A stretch of 64,000 bases of DNA from Actinomadura rubteroloni. GTDB taxonomy: Bacteria; Actinomycetota; Actinomycetes; Streptosporangiales; Streptosporangiaceae. The notes below the pieces were generated by a model. The model was given only the letters and a program-made list of their open reading frames with translations, did no database searches and had not been told where the DNA came from. How positions within the stretch are numbered: the stretch's first letter is position 1; every line of letters starts with the position of its first letter. The translations under genes and the position numbers were made by a program. Below, piece by piece: positions 34,212 to 42,171 of the stretch. The stretch is taken from assembly GCF_002911665.1 (NCBI RefSeq), contig NZ_MTBP01000001.1, forward strand, positions 1,674,001 through 1,738,000, in the 5' to 3' direction.

Positions 34212-35126
34212 ATGCAGCGCTGCGATTATCTGCTGTCCCAGTTGGACGTCCTCGAAGCCGAGTCCATTCAGATCATCCGGGAGGTGGCGGCGGAGTTCGA
34301 GCGTCCCGTGCTGCTGTTCTCCGGCGGCAAGGACAGCATCGTGATGCTGCGCCTGGCGCAGAAGGCGTTCGCGCCGGCGCCGGTCCCGTTCCCGGTGATG
34401 CACGTGGACACCGGCCACAACTTCCCCGAGGTGATCGAGTACCGGGACCGGCGGGTGGCCGAGCTGGGCGTCCGGCTGGTGGTGGCGTCGGTGCAGGCGT
34501 CGATCGACTCCGGGCGCGTGGTGGAGGAGACGGGCCGTCGCGCGAGCCGCAACCGCCTCCAGACCACGACACTGCTGGACGCGATCGAGGAGCACCGTTT
34601 CGACGCGGCGTTCGGCGGCGCCCGCCGCGACGAGGAGAAGGCCCGCGCCAAGGAGCGGGTGGTGTCGTTCCGCGACGAGTTCGGCCAGTGGGACCCGAAG
34701 AACCAGCGGCCCGAGCTGTGGAACCTGTACAACACCAAGATCCGCCAGGGTGAGCACGTGCGGGTGTTCCCGCTCTCGAACTGGACGGAGCTGGACATCT
34801 GGGACTACGTGCGGCGTGAGGAGCTGGAGCTTCCGTCGATCTACTTCGCGCATTCGCGGCGGGTGTTCGAGCGCGACGGGATGCTGCTGGCGGACCTGCC
34901 GTACGCCAACCGGGGCGACGACGAGCCGGTGTTCGAGGCCACGGTCCGGTACCGGACGGTCGGCGACGCGTCCTGCACGGGCGCGGTGAAGTCGTCGGCG
35001 GTGTCGCTGGACGACGTGATCGAGGAGATCGCGGCCACCCGGATCACCGAGCGCGGCCAGACCCGCGCCGACGACCGGGCCAGCGAGGCCGCGATGGAGG
35101 ACCGCAAGAAGGAGGGCTATTTCTGA
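34212..35126 (+). CDS. cysD: Sulfate adenylyltransferase small subunit
   Basis: A 304-residue PP-loop ATP pyrophosphatase subunit. With CysN it makes adenosine-5'-phosphosulfate (APS) from ATP and sulfate. The PP-loop is LLFSGGKDS near residue 38, followed by PVMHVDTGHNFPEVIEYRD, FGGARRDEEKARAKER and NWTELDIWDY, all standard for CysD. ATG 34212 has GGAGAG 10 nt upstream. Its stop shares one base with the cysN start (TGATG). Confidence 0.96.
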   Translation: MQRCDYLLSQLDVLEAESIQIIREVAAEFERPVLLFSGGKDSIVMLRLAQKAFAPAPVPFPVMHVDTGHNFPEVIEYRDRRVAELGVRLVVASVQASIDSGRVVEETGRRASRNRLQTTTLLDAIEEHRFDAAFGGARRDEEKARAKERVVSFRDEFGQWDPKNQRPELWNLYNTKIRQGEHVRVFPLSNWTELDIWDYVRREELELPSIYFAHSRRVFERDGMLLADLPYANRGDDEPVFEATVRYRTVGDASCTGAVKSSAVSLDDVIEEIAATRITERGQTRADDRASEAAMEDRKKEGYF

Positions 35127-36406
35127 TGGCCGCCCCCAAGCAGATGGACATCCTGCGGTTCGCCACCGCCGGCAGCGTGGACGACGGCAAGTCCACCCTC
35201 ATCGGCCGGCTGCTGTACGACTCCAAGTCGATCTTCGAGGACCAGCTCGAATCGGTGGAGCGCACCAGCGCCGACCGGGGCGAGGAGTACACCAACCTGG
35301 CGCTGCTGACCGACGGCCTGCGGGCCGAGCGCGAGCAGGGCATCACGATCGACGTGGCGTACCGCTACTTCGCGACGCCGCGCCGCAAGTTCATCATCGC
35401 CGACACCCCCGGGCACATCCAGTACACCCGGAACATGGTCACCGGCGCCTCCACCGCCGACCTGGCGATCATCCTGGTGGACGCCCGCAAGGGCATCCTG
35501 GAGCAGTCGCGCCGCCACGCGTTCCTGACGACGCTGCTGAAGGTCCCGCACCTGGTCGTCGCGGTCAACAAGATGGACCTGGTCGGCTACGAGCAGGGCA
35601 CCTACGAGTCGATCGTGGATGAGTTCACGGCGTTCGCGTCCAAGCTGGACGTGGCGGACCTGACCTTCATCCCGCTGTCGGCGCTGCACGGCGACAACGT
35701 GGTGGAGCGGTCGGTGAACATGCCCTGGTACGAGGGGCCGTCGCTGCTGCACCACCTGGAGCACGTCCACATCGCCTCCGACCGCAACCTGATCGACGTG
35801 CGGTTCCCGGTCCAGTACGTGATCCGCCCGCACGCCTCCACCGACCCCGAGCTGCACGACTACCGCGGCTACGCGGGCCAGGTCGCCGGCGGCGTGCTCA
35901 AGCCCGGTGACGAGGTCGTCCACCTCCCGTCCGGCCTCACCACCACGATCACGCACATCGACGGCCCGGGCGGGCCCGTCGACGAGGCGTTCGCCCCGAT
36001 GTCGGTCACCCTGCGCCTGGCCGACGAGATCGACATCTCCCGCGGCGACATGATCGCCCGGCCGAACAACCGGCCGGAGGTCGCCCAGGACCTCGACGCG
36101 ATGGTCTGCTGGATGACGCCCGACCGGCAGCTCACACCGCGGATGAAGGTCGTCCTCAAGCACACGACGCGGACGGCCAAGGCGATGGTGAAGGAGCTGA
36201 ACTACCGCCTGGACGTCAACACGCTGCACCGCGACGAGTCCGCGCAGAGCCTCGGCCTCAACGAGATCGGCCGCGTGTCCCTGCGCGTCACCCAGCCGCT
36301 GTTCGTGGACGACTACGCCCGCAACCGCCTCACCGGCGGCTTCATCCTCATCGACGAGGCCACCAACAACACCGTCGCCGCCGGCATGATCACCGGGGCG
36401 AAGTAG
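35126..36406 (+). CDS. cysN: Sulfate adenylyltransferase large subunit (GTPase)
   Basis: A 426-residue EF-Tu-like GTPase that drives APS synthesis with CysD. GTPase motifs are GSVDDGKST, DTPGH and NKMD. Domains II and III complete the protein, which ends at MITGAK without the CysC (APS kinase) domain fused to CysN in mycobacteria. APS kinase is instead supplied by the fusion gene at 57265. The ATG overlaps the cysD stop by one base; rmlB follows after 4 nt. Confidence 0.96.
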   Translation: MAAPKQMDILRFATAGSVDDGKSTLIGRLLYDSKSIFEDQLESVERTSADRGEEYTNLALLTDGLRAEREQGITIDVAYRYFATPRRKFIIADTPGHIQYTRNMVTGASTADLAIILVDARKGILEQSRRHAFLTTLLKVPHLVVAVNKMDLVGYEQGTYESIVDEFTAFASKLDVADLTFIPLSALHGDNVVERSVNMPWYEGPSLLHHLEHVHIASDRNLIDVRFPVQYVIRPHASTDPELHDYRGYAGQVAGGVLKPGDEVVHLPSGLTTTITHIDGPGGPVDEAFAPMSVTLRLADEIDISRGDMIARPNNRPEVAQDLDAMVCWMTPDRQLTPRMKVVLKHTTRTAKAMVKELNYRLDVNTLHRDESAQSLGLNEIGRVSLRVTQPLFVDDYARNRLTGGFILIDEATNNTVAAGMITGAK

Positions 36407-36410
36407 CCGG

Positions 36411-37388
36411 GTGGCGCGCCGGGTGCTGGTCACGGGCGGAGCGGGCTTCGTCGGCTCGCAGTACGTCCGTGACCTGGTGTCCGGGCGGTACCCGGAGTGG
36501 GCGGGCGCCCGCGTCACGGTCCTGGACGCGCTGACCTACGCGGGCGACCTCGCCAACCTCGCCCCGGTGGACGGCGGGTACGCGTTCGTGCACGGCGACG
36601 TGTGCGACGCGGCGCTGCTGGCCGACGTCGTCCCGGGCCACGACGCGGTGGTGAACTTCGCCGCCGAGTCGCACGTGGATCGTTCCATCGAGGACGCGTC
36701 GGTGTTCGTCCGCACCAACACGCTCGGCGTCGAGACGCTCATGCGGGCGTGCCTGGACGCGGGCGTGCCCCGGATCGTCCAGGTCTCCACCGACGAGGTC
36801 TACGGCAGCGCCGACGACGGCACGGCCTTCGGCGAGGACGCCCCGCCGCGCCCGAGCTCCCCCTACGCGGCGGCGAAGGCGGGCGGCGACCTGGTCGCGC
36901 TCGCCTACGCCCGCACCCACGGCCTCCCGGTGTCGGTGACGCGCTGCGGCAACACCTACGGCCCGTACCAGTACCCCGAGAAGCTGATCCCGCTGTTCGT
37001 CACGAACCTGCTGCAAGGACGTCCGGTGCCGCTCTACGGCGACGGCCGCAACGTCCGGCAGTGGACGCACGTCGAGGACCACGCCCGCGCCGTCCAGCTC
37101 GTCGCCGAACGCGGCGAGCCCGGCGCCGTCCACCACATCGTCGGCACGACGTCCCTGAGCAACCGCGACCTCACCGCGCGCCTGCTGGAGCTGTGCGACG
37201 CTCCTCCGGACATGGTCCGATACGTCCCCGACCGCAAAGGCCATGATCTACGCTATCGGCTCAGCGGCGACCGGTTGCGGCGGCTTGGATACGCCCCCGC
37301 GGTGCCGTTCGAGCGGGGCCTGGCCGCGACGGTCCGCTGGTACGCGGACCACACCGACTGGTGGAAGGCGGCGCGGTACGCGCCCTGA
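36411..37388 (+). CDS. rmlB: dTDP-glucose 4,6-dehydratase-like SDR enzyme
   Basis: A 325-residue extended short-chain dehydrogenase. NAD binding is GGAGFVGSQY, the catalytic triad is STDEVYGS with YAAAK, and LDALTYAGDLANL plus NFAAESHVDRS are RmlB hallmarks. It converts dTDP-glucose to dTDP-4-keto-6-deoxyglucose, the entry to 6-deoxysugars. No other rml gene lies nearby, so either partner enzymes are elsewhere or the substrate is another nucleotide sugar. GTG 36411 begins 4 nt after cysN, in the same operon. Confidence 0.88.
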   Translation: MARRVLVTGGAGFVGSQYVRDLVSGRYPEWAGARVTVLDALTYAGDLANLAPVDGGYAFVHGDVCDAALLADVVPGHDAVVNFAAESHVDRSIEDASVFVRTNTLGVETLMRACLDAGVPRIVQVSTDEVYGSADDGTAFGEDAPPRPSSPYAAAKAGGDLVALAYARTHGLPVSVTRCGNTYGPYQYPEKLIPLFVTNLLQGRPVPLYGDGRNVRQWTHVEDHARAVQLVAERGEPGAVHHIVGTTSLSNRDLTARLLELCDAPPDMVRYVPDRKGHDLRYRLSGDRLRRLGYAPAVPFERGLAATVRWYADHTDWWKAARYAP

Positions 37389-37403
37389 GAGAGCGAGCTG
37401 ACG

Positions 37404-38357
37404 TTGAGCGCATCGGAACGTCCCGTCGTCGTGTTCATCGGCGGGCTGGGACGCAGCGGCTCCACGCTGCTGGAACGGATCGTCGGCGAACTGCCCGGGG
37501 CGTTCGCGCTCGGCGAGGCCGTCCATCTGTGGCAGCGCGGCGTGCTGGACGGCGAGCGCTGCGGCTGCGGCGCCACGTTCGGCGAGTGCGTGTTCTGGCA
37601 GCGGGTCGGCGCCGAGGCGTTCGGGGGCTGGGACGCGTTCGACATCGACGCGTTCCTGGAGCTGAAGGGCTCGGTGGACCGGACGCGCTTCATCCCGTCG
37701 CTCGCCCGCCGGAGACTCGCCGCGCCGCTGGCCGAGCGCGTCCGGCGCCACAACGCGGTCTACGCGCGGCTGTACCGCGCCGCGCGGACGGCCGGGGACG
37801 CCCGCGTGCTCATCGACTCCAGCAAGTCCGCGTCGCTCGCGCACTGCCTGCGCTGGAGCGACGAGATCGACCTGCGGATCGTCCACGTCGTGCGGGACCC
37901 GCGCGCGGTCGCGCACTCGTGGGCCAAGGTGGTGCGGCGGCCCGAGGCGGCGGACGGCTCGGCCGAGGGCGAGTTCATGGCCCGCTGGTCGCCCGCCAAG
38001 ACCGCGCTGCACTGGGACGCCCAGAACGCCGGGTTCGACGTGCTCGCGCGGCGCGGCGTGCCGACGCTGCGGGTGCGGTACGAGGAGTTCACGGCCGAGC
38101 CGTCCGGGACGGTCCGGCGCGTCGCCCGGTTCGCGGGCCTGCCCGACGCCGAGCCGCCGTTCGAGGACGCGACGACCGTCCGGCTCGCCGCCAACCACCA
38201 GGTGGCGGGGAACCCCATGCGCTTCCGCACCGGCGCGGTGGAACTGCGCGCGGACGAGGCGTGGAAGGAGGCGACCGGCCCGCTGCACCGCGCGGTCGTC
38301 ACGGCCGTGACCGCCCCGATGCTCGGCCGGTACGGCTATTCCCGACGAATTCACTAG
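37404..38357 (+). CDS. PAPS-dependent sulfotransferase (family 3 type)
   Basis: A 317-residue P-loop-like sulfotransferase. The 5'-phosphosulfate binding loop is GGLGRSGSTLLERIVG near residue 14, and the 3'-phosphate site is RIVHVVRDPRAVAHSW near residue 160. LIDSSKSA between them is typical of this branch. It has no signal peptide, so it acts in the cytosol on a soluble or lipid-linked glycan. The TTG start at 37404 is 15 nt after rmlB; the Shine-Dalgarno is weak. It should use the PAPS made by CysDN and the APS kinase at 57265. Confidence 0.88.
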   Translation: MSASERPVVVFIGGLGRSGSTLLERIVGELPGAFALGEAVHLWQRGVLDGERCGCGATFGECVFWQRVGAEAFGGWDAFDIDAFLELKGSVDRTRFIPSLARRRLAAPLAERVRRHNAVYARLYRAARTAGDARVLIDSSKSASLAHCLRWSDEIDLRIVHVVRDPRAVAHSWAKVVRRPEAADGSAEGEFMARWSPAKTALHWDAQNAGFDVLARRGVPTLRVRYEEFTAEPSGTVRRVARFAGLPDAEPPFEDATTVRLAANHQVAGNPMRFRTGAVELRADEAWKEATGPLHRAVVTAVTAPMLGRYGYSRRIH

Positions 38358-38428
38358 AGAATTGCCCGTAATGCGACCTGTCGACTGTCCCAATGTGGCC
38401 GCAGATTCCGTTATGTAAGTGACGCGGC

Positions 38429-38434
38429 TATCTT
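38429..38434 (+). promoter_or_regulatory. Leaderless -10 element (TATCTT) of the second GH26-like gene
   Basis: TATCTT ends 6 nt before the GTG at 38441. No Shine-Dalgarno is present. Confidence 0.5.
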
Positions 38435-38440
38435 CGGGTC

Positions 38441-39709
38441 GTGCTTGATTCATCCGGACGTTCCCCGCATTCCCGCGAAACTCGGCGTCGCGCGCGCCGC
38501 CGGGCCCGGCGCCTCGCCGAGATCGCCCTCGGCTGCGCCGCCATCGCGGGCGGACTCGTCGTCGCGCTGGACGCCCGGTCCGAACCGGCCGCCGTGCAAT
38601 CGGTGGACGACACCTGGCCCGTGGGCGCGACCGACGACGTCACGCCCGCCGTCTCGCCGACCACCGCGCCGACCACCGCGCGGCCCACGGTGACGCCGTC
38701 CGCCCGCGCGGCCGACGGCGACCGCAAGACCGTCCGCACCGCGCGCCGGACCGTGCGCCGGACCGCGAAGCCGGGGCTCCGCGCGCAGGACGACTGCGCG
38801 CAGCGCGCCGACCTCGTGCCCGGCTGCGGGACGTGGTGGGGCGTGAGCCCGGGTGTCGACTCCCTGGCCACGCTGGAGTCGGAGGTCGGGCGCTCGTTCG
38901 ACATCGTCCACTTCTGGTACGGCGTCGACCAGGTCAACGTGCCGAGCCCGCCCGCCCGGCAGCTCGCCGCCCAGGGCCGGATCCTGCACGTCAACATCGC
39001 GAGCCGCCCGTTCGGCGGTTCCGGGGACGCCCGCTGGGCCGACGTCGCCGCCGGCCGCTGGGACGCCTCGCTCGCCCGGCAAGCTCAGGGCATCGCCGGG
39101 CTCCGCACGCCCGTGTTCGTCACGTTCGACCACGAGCCCGACGCCAAGCCGAAGATCAACAGCCGGGGCACGCCCGAGGACTACGTGCGCGCGTGGCGGC
39201 ACGTCCACGACGTCTACACGCGCTACGGCGCCACCAACGCCGTCTGGACGTGGGTGCTGACCGGCTACGCGGGCAACCTGCCGCGCGCCGCGCGCTTCTA
39301 CCCGGGCAACTCCTACGTCGACTGGATCGGCTGGGAGAACTACCTCGGCACGCTCTGCGACGGCCGGACGTGGGAGGACCGCAGGTTCCGCACGTTCGAG
39401 GAGACCTTCCTCCCCTTCTACAACTGGCTGAAGGGCGACGGCGCCCGCGCGGGCATCGACCCGGATAAGCCGTACATGCTCAACGGCATGGCCTCGGTCC
39501 GGTTCGAGGACCCGAATCTGTCGGTGCGCTGGTACGCGCAGATCCCGCGGGCGCTGAGCCGCTACCCGCAGATCAAGGCGGTGCAGCTCTGGCAGCCGCC
39601 GAAGGGCATGGCCTGCCCGTACCGGCTCATGGACCGGCCGCTGGAGGTCGTGGCGTTCGCGCACGCGGGCCAGGCGCCGTACGTCAACCCCGACGAGCTG
39701 GACGGGTGA
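38441..39709 (+). CDS. GH26-like exported protein lacking the nucleophile (paralogue 2)
   Basis: A 422-residue protein with an Arg-rich N-terminus, one membrane anchor (about 26-45), a Thr/Pro/Arg linker to about residue 115 and a GH26-like domain. The acid/base region is kept (VFVTFDHEPD), as are NAVWTWVLTGY and FYPGNSYVDWIGWENY. Where the paralogues have IGEFGA or IGEYGA this protein has LNGMAS, so the nucleophile Glu is missing. It may be a non-catalytic glycan-binding protein or may have shifted its active site. The transcript appears leaderless. A strong terminator follows. Confidence 0.8.
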   Translation: MLDSSGRSPHSRETRRRARRRARRLAEIALGCAAIAGGLVVALDARSEPAAVQSVDDTWPVGATDDVTPAVSPTTAPTTARPTVTPSARAADGDRKTVRTARRTVRRTAKPGLRAQDDCAQRADLVPGCGTWWGVSPGVDSLATLESEVGRSFDIVHFWYGVDQVNVPSPPARQLAAQGRILHVNIASRPFGGSGDARWADVAAGRWDASLARQAQGIAGLRTPVFVTFDHEPDAKPKINSRGTPEDYVRAWRHVHDVYTRYGATNAVWTWVLTGYAGNLPRAARFYPGNSYVDWIGWENYLGTLCDGRTWEDRRFRTFEETFLPFYNWLKGDGARAGIDPDKPYMLNGMASVRFEDPNLSVRWYAQIPRALSRYPQIKAVQLWQPPKGMACPYRLMDRPLEVVAFAHAGQAPYVNPDELDG

Positions 39710-39711
39710 GT

Positions 39712-39737
39712 CCGGGGGCGGCGCCCGCCGCCCCCGG
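39712..39737. terminator. Bidirectional terminator at 39.7 kb
   Basis: CCGGGGGCGGCG and CGCCGCCCCCGG are perfect 12-nt arms around a CC loop. It fills the 33-nt gap between two convergent genes. Confidence 0.8.
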
Positions 39738-39742
39738 CCCGC

Positions 39743-41218
39743 TCAGATCCCGCGTCCCCGGCGATGCAGGAACCGGACGATCCGGTCCGCGCCGACCAGC
39801 CGCAGCGCCACCGCCACCGCCAGGTAGGCGCGCGGCTCCCGCCAGTTCGCCCGCGCCGTGCGGGCCGCCCAGCGCAGCGCGGCGCGGCGCCGCCCCGACG
39901 CGGCCTCGGCGAACGCGATCTGCCCGGTGATCCGGGCGCGTCCGGCCGGGACGAGCCGGAACTCGGGGAAGCGCTCCAGCAGCCAGTCCAGCGCGTCCGC
40001 GATCGTCCGCCACCGCTGCGCGAAGTACGACCGCTGGTGCCACAGCACCTCGACATGGACGTCCGGCACGTTCACGATCACGCCGTGCCGCGCCGCCCGG
40101 AGCAGAAACTCGTAGTCCTCGCCGTAGCTGCCGGGGACTTCCTCGCTGACCAGGCCGAAGCCGTCCACGAGCGCGTCCCGGCGCAGGACGAACGTGGAGG
40201 GGTGCAGTTCGGTGAGCCGCGACCGCAGCAGGTCGGCGAACGCGACGGTGCGCCGGTCGAGCGTCCGGTCGACGGTGGTCTCGCCGTAGAGCACGCGGAT
40301 GCCGCAGCAGGCCAGCACGGCGCCGGGCGTCGCGCGCAGCGCCGTGACCTGCGCGGTGAGCTTGCCGGGCAGCCAGCGGTCGTCGTCGTCGCAGAACGCG
40401 ACCAGCGTGCCCGTCGCGGCGAGGATGCCGGTGTTGCGGGCGCCCGCGAGACCGGGCGTGCGGCCGTTGACGGTGACCGAGACGCGCCGCCGGTCCTTCT
40501 CCAGGGCCAGCCCGTGGTCGGGTTCGGCCTGGTCGTGGACGACGAGGCAGTGGATCTCGCCGGGGTAGTCCTGGGCGAGGACGGCGTCGATCGCGGTCCG
40601 CAGCAGCTCGGGACGGTCCCGCGTCGCGATCACGACGGTCACCTCCGGCCACTCGCCGGCCTCGGCGGCTTCCGGCTCGGGCGCGTCCGACGGGCCGGAC
40701 GCCACCGCCATCAGCGTGTCGATGAGCGTGCCCGTCCGCCGCACGGCCGCCGCCTGCGCCGCCCCGGAGTCGCCCTCGGCGAGCAGGTAGCGGCGCGGGT
40801 CGTCCAGGAGGGCGTCGAGCCGTCCGTGCAGGTCCTCCTCGGACGCGCACGCGACCACGAGCCCCTTGTCGGCGATGCGGCGCAGGAAGTCGATCTGATG
40901 GCCGTCGACGATCTCCTCCAGCGTCGGGTCGCGCGGCACGATGACCGGCAGCCGGCCGAGCCGCCGCGCCTCGCCGATCGTGGACGCCCCGGCGTGCGTG
41001 ACGACGACCGCCGCCCGCTCCATCAGCTCCAGCAGCTCGGCGTGGTCGAGGAAGTCGCGGGCCTCGGCGTGCTCGGGCGCCCGGGACGACCCGTGCTGCA
41101 CGACGCAGCGCACCCGGTCCCCGGCGCCGGCGGCCCAGGCGTCCACCCATGCGATGAGCCGGTCGAACCTGTGGTGGTCGGTGCCGACCGTGACCAGCAC
41201 CAGCGGACGTTCGTTCAC
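39743..41218 (-). CDS. Fusion of an Alg13/PssE-like glycosyltransferase half and a GT2 glycosyltransferase
   Basis: A 491-residue cytosolic protein with two enzymes. Residues 1-160 are a GT28 C-terminal domain of the Alg13/PssE/EpsF type (VLVTVGTDHHRFDRL, then VVTHAGASTIGEARRLGRLPVIVPR), which normally needs a separate membrane partner of the Alg14/PssD type, encoded just upstream at 41679. Residues 190-490 are GT2: VTVVIATRDRPELL, ARNTGILAATG, FCDDDD as the DXD, and EDYEFLLRAARHG. It could add two successive sugars to the lipid-linked glycan. GTG 41218 has GGGGA 7 nt upstream, inside the last repeat copy. Confidence 0.87.
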   Translation of the reverse strand: MNERPLVLVTVGTDHHRFDRLIAWVDAWAAGAGDRVRCVVQHGSSRAPEHAEARDFLDHAELLELMERAAVVVTHAGASTIGEARRLGRLPVIVPRDPTLEEIVDGHQIDFLRRIADKGLVVACASEEDLHGRLDALLDDPRRYLLAEGDSGAAQAAAVRRTGTLIDTLMAVASGPSDAPEPEAAEAGEWPEVTVVIATRDRPELLRTAIDAVLAQDYPGEIHCLVVHDQAEPDHGLALEKDRRRVSVTVNGRTPGLAGARNTGILAATGTLVAFCDDDDRWLPGKLTAQVTALRATPGAVLACCGIRVLYGETTVDRTLDRRTVAFADLLRSRLTELHPSTFVLRRDALVDGFGLVSEEVPGSYGEDYEFLLRAARHGVIVNVPDVHVEVLWHQRSYFAQRWRTIADALDWLLERFPEFRLVPAGRARITGQIAFAEAASGRRRAALRWAARTARANWREPRAYLAVAVALRLVGADRIVRFLHRRGRGI

Positions 41219-41683
41219 AGTGTTCCCCGCTCGCCTACGGCGCGCTCTGAGCCGCGCGCTTCCCTCGTCGCTCTGGTCGCAAGCTCCCGCCGCTCCTCAG
41301 TCCAGCGCGCGGCGCGCGCCGCAGGCGCGCGCTGTGTCTCCCGCGCGCCCGCGGCGCGCTTCGAGCCGCGCGCTTCCCTCGTCGCTCTGGTCGCAAGCTC
41401 CCGCCGCTCCTCAGTCCAGCGCGCGGCGCGCGCCGCGGGCGCGCGCTGTGTCTCCCGCACGCCCGCGGCGCGCCCGAAGCCGCGCGCTTCCCTCGTCACG
41501 TGCTCACTCGTCCCTCGCTGCGCGCGCTCCTCAGTCCAGCGCGCGGCGCGCGCCGCAGGCGCGCGCTGTGTTCCCCGCGCGCCCGCGGCGCGCCACATGC
41601 CGCGCGCTTCCCTCGTCGCTCTGGTCGCAAGCTCCCGCCGCTCCTCAGTCCAGCGCGCGGCGCGCGCCGCAGACGCGCTCACA
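41219..41683. repeat. Tandem array of a 114-bp unit between the two glycosyltransferase halves
   Basis: Units starting CCGCGCGCTTCCCTCGTC begin at 41252, 41366, 41480 and 41600; the last is truncated at the 3' end of the PssD-like gene, and a diverged tail lies at 41219-41251. The first two copies are nearly identical, while copy 3 is replaced in the middle and is 120 bp long. Each unit contains GGCGCGCGCC-type palindromes. The unit length is a multiple of 3, so the array stays open in several frames. It separates two genes that should be in one operon. Confidence 0.85.
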
Positions 41684-42146
41684 GCAGGTTCCCCACGACG
41701 ACGGCGTTCCGGTAGAAGCGGCGTTGCTCCTCCCACTGGACGAGGAACAGCGAGGCGAACGGGCGGCACAGCCGTCCGGTCAGGGTCGGCGAGTCGATGC
41801 GGTCGTAGACCTCGATGTAGACCGACGGGATGCGCATCAGCCGGGCCAGCACGAAGAACGGGAGCGCGACGCCCGCCCCGGCCGACACGATCGCGTCCGG
41901 CCGGGACCGGCGCAGCAGCCGCCACGCGAGCCGCGTGTTGCGCAGCAGGTTCGGGATGTTGCGGGTGGTCGGGTGGTGCGCCCACACGACCGCGTCCTCC
42001 CCGGCCAGCAGCGACTCGGCGTGCCGCGACTCGAACGTCACCCAGGTGCGCCGGTGCCCCTTCCACCACGCCTCCAGGGCGACGAGCTGAGTGAGGTGGC
42101 CGCCGGCCGATCCGATGAGCAGGACATGGCGAGGGGGTTCGGGCAC
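41679..42146 (-). CDS. Alg14/PssD-like membrane partner of a split glycosyltransferase
   Basis: A 155-residue protein with the Alg14/PssD/EpsE pattern: HVLLIGSAGGHLTQL at the N-terminus, AHHPTTRNIPNLLRN, then DAIVSAGAGVALPFFVLARL with a membrane-associated helix, and VYIEVYDRIDSPTLTGRL. In this family the Alg14-like chain anchors the catalytic Alg13-like chain to the membrane and binds the lipid acceptor; donors are often UDP-GlcNAc, glucuronate or galactose. GTG 42146 has AGGAG 6 nt upstream. Its partner is the first domain of the 39743 gene. Confidence 0.88.
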   Translation of the reverse strand: MPEPPRHVLLIGSAGGHLTQLVALEAWWKGHRRTWVTFESRHAESLLAGEDAVVWAHHPTTRNIPNLLRNTRLAWRLLRRSRPDAIVSAGAGVALPFFVLARLMRIPSVYIEVYDRIDSPTLTGRLCRPFASLFLVQWEEQRRFYRNAVVVGNLL

Positions 42147-42171
42147 GTGCGTCTCCTGGGGGGTGCAGCGG

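Noticed and set aside
36411..37388. Complete dTDP-rhamnose pathway
   Set aside because: Only the RmlB-like enzyme is present; no RmlA, RmlC or RmlD gene is found in the window.
41252..41683. Possible CRISPR array
   Set aside because: The units are about 114 bp and contiguous; there are no unique spacers and no cas genes.
41215..42069. A 284-codon minus-strand frame translating the 114-bp repeats as a 38-residue repeat protein
   Set aside because: It overlaps the PssD-like gene in a different frame, lacks a convincing start, and the repeats stay open in several frames simply because the unit is a multiple of 3 without stops.
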